From: Candidatus Gastranaerophilales bacterium
GTDB taxonomy: Bacteria; Cyanobacteriota; Vampirovibrionia; Gastranaerophilales; Gastranaerophilaceae
Assembly (NCBI GenBank): GCA_944325605.1
Contig: CALVAX010000003.1
Location: forward strand, 1 to 64,000
DNA: 64,000 nt
Direction of reading: 5' to 3'
Shown here: in pieces, positions 1-8,223 of the stretch
Layout: the number at the start of each line of letters is the position of its first letter
How positions within the stretch are numbered: the stretch's first letter is position 1
Program-made: the position numbers and the translations under genes
Notes under the pieces: generated by a model
The model's input: only the letters and a program-made list of their open reading frames with translations
Database searches by the model: none
What the model was told of the DNA's origin: nothing

Positions 1-516
1 TTAACCGTTATCTGGTGTTTGGAACGATTTGAAAATTCAAAATTCACAAGAAAAGTTAAAGTCTTGGAAAAAACACCGTTTCATATTCAATATGAAATAA
101 TCTCAGAAATTCTGAGACACCCGAAACTCCGCAGATGTTGTATTGACTCAACCGGCATCGGAATGCAGTTAGCAGAAACGGCTCAGAGAGATTTCGGAAA
201 ATACAGAGTCGAGGCTGTAATGTTCACGAATAAATCTAAAGAGGAGATGGCGTTTAACCTGAGAACCAATTTTGAAGATAAATCGGTGTTTATTCCCACA
301 GACCACGATATTCGTGAGGATTTACACTCAATCAGACGAGTTGCCACAAAAGCAGGAAATATCCGCTTTGATGCAGATACCGCCGAAGTCAACGGACACG
401 CAGATAGGTTCTGGGCATTAGCTCTCGCTCTAATCGCCTGCTATGTACCGTATTCCCCTGTCGAAATAGAAACAAGAAGAAGATATGAAACATTAAAAAT
501 GACAGAAAATTTCTAG
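1..516 (+). CDS. Phage terminase large subunit, Mu gp28-type, C-terminal nuclease part (5' truncated by window)
   Basis: The reading frame is open from the first base, so the gene starts upstream. The visible ~170 residues correspond to the RNase H-like nuclease domain that cuts DNA during packaging. An Asp in CIDSTGIG and the terminal HADRFWALALA segment, typical of gp28-type terminases of Mu-like phages, give the metal-binding acidic residues. The ATPase half is not visible. It is followed after only 143 bp by a tail assembly chaperone, whereas in Mu the portal and head genes come next; either those genes are deleted or they lie elsewhere in this phage. Confidence 0.85.
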   Translation, partial: LTVIWCLERFENSKFTRKVKVLEKTPFHIQYEIISEILRHPKLRRCCIDSTGIGMQLAETAQRDFGKYRVEAVMFTNKSKEEMAFNLRTNFEDKSVFIPTDHDIREDLHSIRRVATKAGNIRFDADTAEVNGHADRFWALALALIACYVPYSPVEIETRRRYETLKMTENF

Positions 517-659
517 GAACGATTTTAAGCCGTTTAAATTTACTCAGACGATAATTTATACCACCCACGACAGAAAAATTTAATACAGACGTTTTTGAAC
601 ACTTTTTGAACACTATCAAACTGCATCTAAAATATAAAAAATTTTAAGGAGAGAAATTT

Positions 660-989
660 ATGTTAAAAGAACTCACACTTCCATCCGGAAAAATTGCAAT
701 CATTGAAAAGGGCAAAGGCAAAGACCTTTTGCAGGCTCAAATCAAGGCAAAGACTTCAGATGAAATTCCCTACGCCCTTATCGCCGAACTTGTTGAAATT
801 GACGGACAAAAACTCGTTTATGAAGACATCCTTGAAATGGACTTAGAAGACGTTTTATCTCTTCAAGGTGAAATTTCGGGAAAGTTAGTGGTGGGGAAAG
901 CGAAAGAGATTCCGGAGAAAACGGAAGAAAAAACGGAAATAGTGACACCGCTGACATCTGCTCTTACCTCCCCAACTCCCAAAGCATAA
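660..989 (+). CDS. Phage tail assembly chaperone, unshifted product
   Basis: This 109-residue protein has the MLKELTLPSGK start and the short acidic alpha-beta fold expected of the Mu gp41/P2 E type tail assembly chaperone family, and it sits directly before the tape measure gene as that family does. A good ribosome site (aaggagag) lies before the ATG. The last ~30 residues are Pro/Thr/Glu rich and look like low-constraint read-on sequence behind a frameshift site at 878-884. The family coats the tape measure protein during tail assembly. It is expected to be made together with a longer -1 product ending at 1132. Confidence 0.8.
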   Translation: MLKELTLPSGKIAIIEKGKGKDLLQAQIKAKTSDEIPYALIAELVEIDGQKLVYEDILEMDLEDVLSLQGEISGKLVVGKAKEIPEKTEEKTEIVTPLTSALTSPTPKA

Positions 990-1132
990 TCCATTTATGC
1001 AAAACCACCGGATGGCAATATTCTGAAATTTGCGAAATGCCAATCCCTGCACTTGCTTACTGGTGCAATCAAGCCATTAAATACACAAATAACCATAATG
1101 AAAGCCTGAACGAATGTTGGACACAATGCTGA
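660..1132 (+). CDS. Tail assembly chaperone, -1 frameshift fusion product (about 157 aa)
   Basis: The -1 frame relative to the chaperone is open from 872 to the TGA at 1130-1132 and encodes protein-like sequence, including LCKTTGWQYSEI and IPALAYWCNQA, that resembles the second half of tail chaperone fusions. It has no start codon of its own in a sensible place. A heptamer G GGA AAG at 878-884 is in the right phase to shift ribosomes from codons GGA-AAG into GGG-AAA. The fusion would have 75 residues before the shift and 82 after it. The end overlaps the tape measure start at 1114. Shift efficiency cannot be judged from sequence. Confidence 0.8.
878..884 (+). promoter_or_regulatory. Programmed -1 frameshift slippery heptamer
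   Basis: GGGAAAG in phase G GGA AAG lies in the tail chaperone gene, inside the only window (872-986) where both frames are open. It is the same heptamer used in the lambda G/T tail chaperone. A second GGGAAAG at 894-900 is in the wrong phase. Confidence 0.8.
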
Positions 1133-3549
1133 AAGTATCATTAACGCTTGTTGCCTTTGATAAAATGTCGAGGGTAATTCGTGATGCAGTCGACAAATCA
1201 AATGATGAGTTTGATAAACTTCAGCGTGAAATCAAAAACACCTCAGATATGTTAGACAAACTCGGTCAGAATATGACAAAAGTCGGAGGAGCATTGACTC
1301 TTGCAGGGGGCGGACTTGCATATAAACTTGGAATCACAGAGGCAATTCCTGAAGCATTCCAAATGGAACACAGATTAAGAGAACTCGGCAATGTTGGTCA
1401 ATTATCCGCAAAACAGCTTGAGGATATGGATAAACGTCTTGCATCAATTTCAAGATATACAAACCAGATGCGGCCTGAAATCGCAGAAGGTTTGAATGTA
1501 CTTGTAGCTTCAGGTATTGATCCGACAAAAGCCCTTGATTATATGAATGTAATCGGAAGGACTGCAACCGGTGAACAGGCAGCTATTGAAGATATTTCAA
1601 GAACGGCTTTTGCCGTAAGCGATAACCTAAAAGTTCCTATTGATGACTTGGCAAAGTCAATGGATATTCTTGCGATGTCCGGTAAAGAGGGTCGTTTTGA
1701 ATTAAAGGATATGGCTACGGCATTTCCAAGTTTAACAGCTGGTGCCGCTATGCTTGGAATGAAAGGGACACCTGCCGTTGCATCTTTAGGTGCTGCTCTG
1801 CAAGTTGCCATGAAAGGTGCAGGCGAGGCTTCTGAGGCAGCAAACAACTTAGAAAACTTTATTCAAAAAGTTACTGCACCACTGTCTGTTAAAAATTTCA
1901 AAGAGACCTTTAATGTTGACCTTAAGCGAGTTTTGTTGGATGCCGCAGCAGCCGGACGAGATCCGATTCTTGAAGTCATAGAACTTATGAGCCAACTCTC
2001 TGGAGGAGATATATTCAAAGTATCCGAAGTCTTTCAGGATAAACAGGTTTTGAATTTCATAAAACCTATGATGCAAAATCTTGATGAATATAAACGAATA
2101 AAAGCATCTGCATTAAGTGCCGAGGGTGTTGTTGATTCCGACTTTGAACACATGATGGAAACAACAAACGAACAGTTCAAACTCTTAAAAATTAATATGA
2201 AAGAGCTTGTATTTCCACATCTGCACGAACCTATACAAAAAATTAATGAATTACTAACTAAAATAAATAACAATCCATTACTTCAAAAAGGCTTGTTTGG
2301 TGCAATTATAGGCACAATCGGCTTAGGAATTCTTCTTACAACTCTTGGCACAGCAACAATAATCATAGGTAAATTTGTCGGAATGTATGGCAAATTCTTG
2401 GGTTACGCTCGTGATTTAAGTCCTGTTCTTGCAAAAAATGCAGTTCTTTTATTGCAAAATGCAGGTTTAACAAGTTCTGCTCATAGTCTTGATACTGTGT
2501 TTAATGTTCTTAAATCAGGAAATAAACTCGGGTTGAATTTACCAAAACATTTTTCTTTAGGAGTAGGTGCAGATATACGAAGAATCGACAATAATTTAAG
2601 AGACGTTTTCAAATCTATGCCGGGCAATATTTCTAAATCATCCATTGCTCTCAAAGATTGGACTATTACTTCAATAAAAGCAATGCCAACTAATTTTATA
2701 AACGGTTTAAAGGCGTTCAAAACCGGTTTTCTGAATATTCCAAACCTGATTAAAAATGCGATTGTTGCATTCAGAGCATTTTCTGTTACTTTGCTTACAT
2801 CTCCGCTCGGTTGGATTGCTCTTGCAATCGGTGTTGTTGCCCTCGTCATCTATAAATATTGGAAACCAATTAGCGGTTTCTTTAAAGGGATGTGGCAGGG
2901 ATTAAAAGAAGGTTTACAGCCATTAATGCCGTTATTCCAAAGAATGGGAAAAGCACTCTCGCCTATTCTTGCACCTATAAAAGCCATTGTTGATTGGTTC
3001 AAAAAACTCATAAAACCTGTTGAAGATACAGGCGGTGCTGCTGAAAAAATGGGCGTTCGTTTTGGTAAAGCCATTGCTAATATAATCGTAAAATTGGTTG
3101 AACTTGTCACAAAAGCATTTGAATTCGGAAGTAAAATCACGAGTATGCTTGCCGCAGGGATTATGTCAGGCATTGCGAAAGTAAAAGGCTGTATTTCTCA
3201 GGTTGCTCAGGTTATAAGAGACCATCTGCCTCACTCTCCTGCTAAAACTGGGCCGCTTAAAGATTTGCACAAGGTCAAAATTGTTGAAACTATTGCATCA
3301 ACATTAAAACCATTGCCGCTTCAAAATGCGATGACTAAGACATTGGGAGTATTTTCAGGAGGCTTAAAAGCCAACGTGAGAGGTCGCTCATCTGCTCCGA
3401 CATCCATTGTTGTAACCTATAACCCGACAATCACAATTTCAGGTTCTGAATCAAAAGAAGAGTTTTTGAAGATGCTCAAAAAACACAAAGATGAAGTTGT
3501 GAACATTATTAAAAGGGAGTTTGAACGTAAGGAAAGGGTGGCTTATTAA
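1114..3549 (+). CDS. Phage tail tape measure protein
   Basis: An 811-residue protein in the fixed position after the tail chaperone. The N-terminal ~100 residues are coiled-coil-like, followed by a region with the feel of the TP901-type tape measure core (GLNVLVASGIDPTKAL). Two hydrophobic stretches at about 392-425 and 560-583 (SPLGWIALAIGVVALVIYKYW) are the usual membrane-active segments. The C-terminus contains a short HLPHSPAKTGPL motif common to tape measures of Mu-like phages. It sets tail length and probably helps DNA entry. The start at 1114 overlaps the frameshifted chaperone by 19 nt; ATG at 1126 is an alternative. Confidence 0.9.
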   Translation: MLDTMLKVSLTLVAFDKMSRVIRDAVDKSNDEFDKLQREIKNTSDMLDKLGQNMTKVGGALTLAGGGLAYKLGITEAIPEAFQMEHRLRELGNVGQLSAKQLEDMDKRLASISRYTNQMRPEIAEGLNVLVASGIDPTKALDYMNVIGRTATGEQAAIEDISRTAFAVSDNLKVPIDDLAKSMDILAMSGKEGRFELKDMATAFPSLTAGAAMLGMKGTPAVASLGAALQVAMKGAGEASEAANNLENFIQKVTAPLSVKNFKETFNVDLKRVLLDAAAAGRDPILEVIELMSQLSGGDIFKVSEVFQDKQVLNFIKPMMQNLDEYKRIKASALSAEGVVDSDFEHMMETTNEQFKLLKINMKELVFPHLHEPIQKINELLTKINNNPLLQKGLFGAIIGTIGLGILLTTLGTATIIIGKFVGMYGKFLGYARDLSPVLAKNAVLLLQNAGLTSSAHSLDTVFNVLKSGNKLGLNLPKHFSLGVGADIRRIDNNLRDVFKSMPGNISKSSIALKDWTITSIKAMPTNFINGLKAFKTGFLNIPNLIKNAIVAFRAFSVTLLTSPLGWIALAIGVVALVIYKYWKPISGFFKGMWQGLKEGLQPLMPLFQRMGKALSPILAPIKAIVDWFKKLIKPVEDTGGAAEKMGVRFGKAIANIIVKLVELVTKAFEFGSKITSMLAAGIMSGIAKVKGCISQVAQVIRDHLPHSPAKTGPLKDLHKVKIVETIASTLKPLPLQNAMTKTLGVFSGGLKANVRGRSSAPTSIVVTYNPTITISGSESKEEFLKMLKKHKDEVVNIIKREFERKERVAY

Positions 3550-3551
3550 AT

Positions 3552-3971
3552 ATGTTCGCTCAACTTGGAGACATAAAATTTGAATTAATAACTTATTTCA
3601 ACGGCTTAAATGAAACCGTATCCTACAATTACGCTCAGCACGACCGTATTGAAAATAAACCCATTCTGCAATTTTTAGGAAAAAATTTGCAGGAAGAAGA
3701 TATAAAATTAAACTTCCACCGCAATTTCTGCGTGCCGGAAGATGAGATAAAAAACTTAAAAGATGTCGCAGATGCGGCAACCCCTTTGAAATTTATCAAA
3801 GGAAACGGTGAATATGTCGGTGTTTTCGTCATTGATGAAATCGGACAAACCACAGAACAAGCCTCGCCGGAGGGTGATTTGATGTCGGTTCAGGTCGATG
3901 TCCGGCTAAGAGAATACACAGGAAAAATCCCTGAAGATAAACAGGAACAGAAAGGATTTAAAAAGAAATGA
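3552..3971 (+). CDS. Tail protein GpU family (tail terminator)
   Basis: 139 residues with the N-terminal MFAQLGDIKFELI strand and the PLKFI-GNGEYVGVFVIDEI segment typical of P2 GpU proteins, which cap the tail tube at the end of assembly. It starts 2 nt after the tape measure stop and its end overlaps the GpX start by 4 nt (ATGA), so the genes are translationally coupled. Order U-X-D-V matches P2-type and Mu-type contractile tails. Confidence 0.88.
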   Translation: MFAQLGDIKFELITYFNGLNETVSYNYAQHDRIENKPILQFLGKNLQEEDIKLNFHRNFCVPEDEIKNLKDVADAATPLKFIKGNGEYVGVFVIDEIGQTTEQASPEGDLMSVQVDVRLREYTGKIPEDKQEQKGFKKK

Positions 3972-4186
3972 CGGAGGAGTTCTATTCCTATATCACTCGT
4001 GACGGAGATCGTTGGGATATGATTTCGCAGAAATACTACAGCAACCCGAATTTGTATGAGGAGATTATAAAAGCAAACCCCGAAGTTCCGATTGAACCGG
4101 TTTTAGATGCAGGAATAAAACTCAAAATTCCAGTTCTTGAAGAATCGGAAACAATACAATTTGAATTACCCCCTTGGAAAAAATAA
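3968..4186 (+). CDS. Tail protein GpX, LysM-like
   Basis: A 72-residue protein with a single LysM-like fold: YITRDGDRWDMIS at the start and a YYSNPNLYEEIIKANP segment, matching the small GpX tail proteins between GpU and GpD. It overlaps both neighbours (ATGA with GpU; TAATG with GpD). The fold is expected to be a structural part of the hub or tail tip rather than a cell-wall enzyme. Confidence 0.88.
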   Translation: MTEEFYSYITRDGDRWDMISQKYYSNPNLYEEIIKANPEVPIEPVLDAGIKLKIPVLEESETIQFELPPWKK

Positions 4187-5154
4187 TGCTAGTACCAATT
4201 TTTGAATTATTTTATGAAAAAAAGAATATAACTAAAGATGTTTCCCCCTATGTTACTTCTATTGAGTACACTGATGTCGAACATGGAGAGTCTGACGAAC
4301 TTCAGATAACCTTTGAGGATTCTGAAAAGCTCTGGCAAGGCTCTTGGATTCCAACAAAAGGCGATGCTTTGCGTGCATATATAGGTTACGAGGCGGAAAA
4401 ACTTTTGAATTGCGGAGTTTTTGAAATTGACGAACTTGAATATGACACTCCGCCGGATGTTATTACAGTAAAAGGTCTTGCAACCGGGATTAAAAAGCCT
4501 TTAAGACAAAAGAACTCTGTCGGATATGAAAATAAAACTTTGAAACAAATCGCAAAAGAAATTGCCGACAAACATGGATACACATTAGTCGGAGAAGTTG
4601 CAGATATTCGTGTTGATAGAATTACTCAAAACAAAGAACGTGATTTGACATTCCTCACTAAACTTGCGGAGGAATACGGCTATATCTTCAAAATTGCTGA
4701 AAATAACCTCGTTTTTTATGATGTAAAAAAACTAAAAGGTGCGAAATCAACACAGATATTTTATAAATCAGATTTGCTGCATATAAATCTTAGAGAAAAA
4801 ACTTCTCAAAAATATAAAGCAGTTCAAGTTACTTATTTCAGCCCGAAAAAGAAAAAGGCAGTTAAAGCAACAGCAAGAAATGAAAATGTCAAAAAAGGTG
4901 ATACTTTAAAAATTACCGTTCGTTGTTCAGATAGAAAGCAAGCTATTGCGAAAGCAAAAGCAGCATTAAACACTGCTGATGATAAAATTGAAGGCTCACT
5001 AGAATTTACAGGAAATCCGTATTTGATAGCAGGTTCAAATATTGAACTAAAAGGAGTCGGACATTTTTCAGGTAAATACCACATTAAGCAAGCCCGGCAT
5101 GTAATCGATAGGGCAAGCGGTTATAAAACTTATTGCGAGGTGGAATCGTGCTAA
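4186..5154 (+). CDS. Baseplate hub protein GpD (late control gene D family)
   Basis: About 322 residues from the ATG that overlaps the preceding TAA (TAATG); an upstream in-frame TTG is less likely. The protein contains the late-control-D pattern, including LTKLAEEYGYIFKI near the middle and a C-terminal beta domain ending in YKTYCEVESC. GpD proteins form the hub at the tip of the tail tube to which the spike (GpV) attaches. The gene lies between GpX and GpV as expected. Confidence 0.88.
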   Translation: MLVPIFELFYEKKNITKDVSPYVTSIEYTDVEHGESDELQITFEDSEKLWQGSWIPTKGDALRAYIGYEAEKLLNCGVFEIDELEYDTPPDVITVKGLATGIKKPLRQKNSVGYENKTLKQIAKEIADKHGYTLVGEVADIRVDRITQNKERDLTFLTKLAEEYGYIFKIAENNLVFYDVKKLKGAKSTQIFYKSDLLHINLREKTSQKYKAVQVTYFSPKKKKAVKATARNENVKKGDTLKITVRCSDRKQAIAKAKAALNTADDKIEGSLEFTGNPYLIAGSNIELKGVGHFSGKYHIKQARHVIDRASGYKTYCEVESC

Positions 5155-5657
5155 GGTTTGGAATTGTTTCTCAAATTGATCCCATAAACGTTCAGGCACG
5201 TGTAAGTTTTGAAGATGACGAGTCAACATCTTTCTGGCTTCCTGTTCTTCAAACAAAAACATTGAAAGATAAATTTTATGCAATGCCGGATATCGGAGAG
5301 CAGGTCGCCTGCCTTATGGATGAAAACTCTGAAGACGGAGTAATCTTAGGTGCAATTTATTCAACTGAGGATGTTCCTGTTGTAACTTCAGAAAAACATA
5401 TTTCACTTAATTTAGAAAATAATTCTCTGATTAATATTGATAAAGAAACCAACTCTTTGAATATAACCTTTGAAAACATTAATTTAAACGGCAATATTAA
5501 TCACACTGGAAAGCTGATTAATACAGACGGTATTAAATCAAATGCGGATATTACGGACAAAACCTCATCAATGCAAGCAATGAGAGATACATATAATCCT
5601 CATACGCACATAGGCAATCAAGGTTCACCAACTTCAAAACCAAGTGGCAATATGTAA
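5148..5657 (+). CDS. Baseplate spike protein GpV
   Basis: About 169 residues starting at the GTG at 5148, which has a gaggtgg ribosome site 5-6 nt upstream and overlaps the end of GpD; a TTG at 5133 lacks a site. The N-terminal half is an OB-like domain (FGIVSQIDP, QVACLMDENSEDGVILGAIYS), the middle has beta-helix-like repeats (INIDKETNSLNI, NINLNGNINHTGK) and the end has THIGNQGSP, the usual spike tip style of short GpV proteins. It punctures the outer envelope in contractile tails. Confidence 0.88.
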   Translation: MLRFGIVSQIDPINVQARVSFEDDESTSFWLPVLQTKTLKDKFYAMPDIGEQVACLMDENSEDGVILGAIYSTEDVPVVTSEKHISLNLENNSLINIDKETNSLNITFENINLNGNINHTGKLINTDGIKSNADITDKTSSMQAMRDTYNPHTHIGNQGSPTSKPSGNM

Positions 5658-5669
5658 ATAAGGAACTTA

Positions 5670-6059
5670 CTATGGATTAACTCCTAAAGCACGAAGAATA
5701 GCAATCATACCCTCCGCAGCAGTATCACTAATAACTTTATATTGCTCATTAAATGCATAAAAATTCATAAAACTTGCGGAAAAACTTTTGCCGGTAGCAG
5801 GTATTCCCATAAATTCTCCGTCATGAGTACCAGAACAAGTCCAACGAACAGCCACCTTATTATCTTCAGCAATCATTTCTTCAAGTTTCCATTGTACATT
5901 AGAAAAACTTTTTCTTAACCAAAAAACTAATGATAAATATCCTTCACCACCATAAACAGGCTCGGGAAATGCAGGAGTAAAAAATGGAGCGTTTGGATCA
6001 ACAAGTTCATTAGCCAACTCAACATTAGCAGTATTAACCATTGTTTCAAATTTCTTCAT
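5670..6059 (-). CDS. SnoaL-like small protein inserted antisense in the tail operon (moron)
   Basis: 129 residues of the SnoaL/NTF2-like cone fold: an N-terminal helix (MVNTANVELANELVDP), a central RKSFSNVQWKLEEMIAEDNKVAVRW stretch (shown in parts) and FMGIPATGKSF, as in small polyketide-cyclase-like or ester-cyclase-like proteins. Function in the phage is unknown; the fold hosts many enzymes. It lies on the strand opposite to the tail genes and separates GpV from GpW, which are normally adjacent, so it is a late addition. The only good ribosome site (ggagg, 6091-6095) serves an ATG at 6084-6086 in the same frame but followed by a TAA after five codons; the annotated ATG at 6059 has no clear site. 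Confidence 0.75.
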   Translation of the reverse strand: MKKFETMVNTANVELANELVDPNAPFFTPAFPEPVYGGEGYLSLVFWLRKSFSNVQWKLEEMIAEDNKVAVRWTCSGTHDGEFMGIPATGKSFSASFMNFYAFNEQYKVISDTAAEGMIAILRALGVNP

Positions 6060-6121
6060 TTGATTTTTTTAAATCGCTAAATCCATGTTTCCTCCAAAGA
6101 AATTATAACACAAACAAATTT

Positions 6122-6493
6122 ATGACAAATTTAAATGAAATCACCTACGTAGACTGGCAATTAAAACTCAACACAATCGGCGGAGTTGCCGAGGGTGCTG
6201 AAGATATTAACCAATGCATCGCAATTATACTTCTGACTAAAAAAGGCTCTGTACCTCACCGCCCGACCTTTGGTTCGGACATATATAAATACATTGATTA
6301 CCCCATAAACGAAGCAACTCCAAATATTGTACGTGAGGCGACAGATGCAATCACTATGTGGGAAACCCGCATAAAAATAAATTCTATCGAGGTCGAGATA
6401 GAAGAATCCATTTTAACCGTAAAAGTCGAATGGACATTAAAAGATTCAAACGCTACAGGAACAGCCGAGGTTAAATATGACACAACTGCCTGA
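6122..6493 (+). CDS. Baseplate wedge protein GpW/gp25 family
   Basis: About 123 residues from the ATG at 6122. The pattern TFGSDIYKYIDYP and REATDAITMWETRI is characteristic of the gp25-like lysozyme-fold baseplate proteins (P2 GpW), which link the sheath to the wedge. Ribosome site is weak. It overlaps GpJ by 17 nt. The original junction with GpV has been broken by the antisense SnoaL-like gene. Confidence 0.85.
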   Translation: MTNLNEITYVDWQLKLNTIGGVAEGAEDINQCIAIILLTKKGSVPHRPTFGSDIYKYIDYPINEATPNIVREATDAITMWETRIKINSIEVEIEESILTVKVEWTLKDSNATGTAEVKYDTTA

Positions 6494-7586
6494 ACCTAAT
6501 TTTATCGAACGTGATCCCGATGTTGTTACAAAAGAATGGATTGCTACTTATGAAGAAAAGTCCGGCAAAGTTCTTCAGCCTGCACAAATTGAACGCTTGA
6601 TGATTGATGTAGGAGCTTATCGTGAAACTGTTTTAAGAATGAAAATTCAGGAAACCGCCAAACAAAACCTTTTAAGTTATGCACCGTTAGAAGTTTTGGA
6701 GCATATAGGCGAACCTTTTGGAGTAACCAAACTTCTTGCAAATTATTCCCATACAACCTTAAAATTTTCAGTTGACGAGGCATTGGATTTTGATTTTAAG
6801 ATTGATGCAGGGTGTGAAGTTGAAACTAAAGATGGCTTATTCATATTCCAAACAACTGAAGCGGTTACATTAAAAGCCGGAGAAACCTCAATTACAGCAG
6901 AGGCTATATGTGAAACTCCCGGAAGTGCATCTAATAATTATACTCTTGGCTCAATAAATAACCTTGTAACTCCATTAAGTTACATTTCAACCGTTGAAAA
7001 TATAACTATTTCAAGCGGCGGAGTAGATGATGAAACTGCTGATAGCTTAAGAGAACGCATACGGCAATCTCCTGAACAATTCTCAAATGCGGGCAGTAAA
7101 GGAGCATATCGTTTTCATACTTTATCTGCACATCAATCAATAATAGACGTTGCAATAACTTCTCCAAGTCCGGGAATTGTGAATGTTTATCCTTTGACTA
7201 AGGACGGAAATCCTACAGAAGAAATTTTACAAATTGTCAGAAATTACTTGAGTGATAGTAAGATCCGACCTCTTACCGACTGTGTAAAAGTAATTTCTGC
7301 TGAGAATGTTGATTTTACAATAAAGGCAAACATTATTCTATATATTGATGCGGATTCGACTACTGTTAAAAATACTATTGATGCAAAAATGCGTGAGTAT
7401 AAGGTCTCTTTATCTGAAAAATTAGGGAAAAATGTTGTTCAGACGCAGATCATATCTATATTAAACACCATTTACGGGGTATTCAAAGTTGAACTGGAAA
7501 CCCCGAAAGATATAGATATCAAGGAATATCAATGGGCAAATTTGATAAATTATGACATAACAATCGGAGGATATGCGGATGAGTAG
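6477..7586 (+). CDS. Baseplate assembly protein GpJ
   Basis: 369 residues of the Baseplate_J family: N-terminal region with AQIERLMIDVGAYRETV, a beta-rich centre around GSASNNYTLGSIN and SGGVDDETADSLRERIR, and the C-terminal TQIISILNTIYGVFKVEL. The protein forms the wedge ring around the hub in P2/Mu-type contractile tails. The start overlaps GpW and the end overlaps GpI, consistent with a tight operon. Confidence 0.9.
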   Translation: MTQLPEPNFIERDPDVVTKEWIATYEEKSGKVLQPAQIERLMIDVGAYRETVLRMKIQETAKQNLLSYAPLEVLEHIGEPFGVTKLLANYSHTTLKFSVDEALDFDFKIDAGCEVETKDGLFIFQTTEAVTLKAGETSITAEAICETPGSASNNYTLGSINNLVTPLSYISTVENITISSGGVDDETADSLRERIRQSPEQFSNAGSKGAYRFHTLSAHQSIIDVAITSPSPGIVNVYPLTKDGNPTEEILQIVRNYLSDSKIRPLTDCVKVISAENVDFTIKANIILYIDADSTTVKNTIDAKMREYKVSLSEKLGKNVVQTQIISILNTIYGVFKVELETPKDIDIKEYQWANLINYDITIGGYADE

Positions 7587-8223
7587 CGAATTTTGGCAAG
7601 AGTGCAGCGAAGCGGAACTCGCCCCTGTGAACAACCTGACGAAGCGGAGCAATTCAGCAGAATTGCAAAGCGGAGTACAAAGGTTGAGAACCGCCAATAA
7701 TTCAAGAAGTTTGGCACCGATTGATGATGTTAATTTAAAGATATTTGATGAAATTTGTGAAGAACGCTACGCAAAACTCAAACTGGATGTTTTAAATTTG
7801 ACAAACATTGATACAGTTCCATCAGATGTTCTGCCTCATTTAGCAGAACAGTATCATATAACCGGCGATGAAGGATGGATTTTTTGTAAAACGGAAGCGG
7901 AAAAGCGTGCATTATTGAAGAATGCCATTCAATTACATAAATATCGTGGTACTAAATACGCAATTATAAGTGCACTTGAAGTTTTAGATTTGAGGGCAGA
8001 TATTGCGGAATGGTTTGAATATAACGGAGAACCATTTTTCTTTAAAGTTTTTGTAGATTTAGAGACAAGTTATGAGTCGGAATTGGAAACACGCATTGTA
8101 AATATAATCAATGCACATAAAAATGTTCGTTCATGGCTTGAAAAATTGACAATTTATCTGACACAAACAGCAGTTTTACCAATAGCAAGTTATGTTTTGA
8201 CAAGCGAGGAGGTTACAATATGA
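7579..8223 (+). CDS. Tail protein GpI, with an unusual N-terminal insertion
   Basis: The conserved P2 GpI core starts around SLAPIDDVNLKIFDEI and continues through DVLPHLAEQYHITGDEGW and RGTKYAIISALEVL. ATG at 7579 is preferred: it has ggagg 8 nt upstream, while ATG at 7573 is only 2 nt from it. Between the start and the core lie about 35 residues of low-complexity sequence encoded by a repeat-rich, palindrome-bearing stretch (7597-7703). GpI connects the wedge to the tail fibre. It overlaps the fibre gene by 4 nt. Confidence 0.85.
   Translation: MSSEFWQECSEAELAPVNNLTKRSNSAELQSGVQRLRTANNSRSLAPIDDVNLKIFDEICEERYAKLKLDVLNLTNIDTVPSDVLPHLAEQYHITGDEGWIFCKTEAEKRALLKNAIQLHKYRGTKYAIISALEVLDLRADIAEWFEYNGEPFFFKVFVDLETSYESELETRIVNIINAHKNVRSWLEKLTIYLTQTAVLPIASYVLTSEEVTI
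7597..7703. repeat. Small palindromic repeat element inside the GpI gene
   Basis: Three near-copies of a CRAAGCGGARY motif occur in ~75 bp together with a perfect 7-bp inverted repeat (GCAATTC / GAATTGC, 4-nt loop, around 7650). Base content is more GC-rich than the flanks. It adds about 35 codons in frame without disturbing the conserved core, which resembles the behaviour of in-ORF palindromic elements. Its identity is unknown. Confidence 0.4.
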
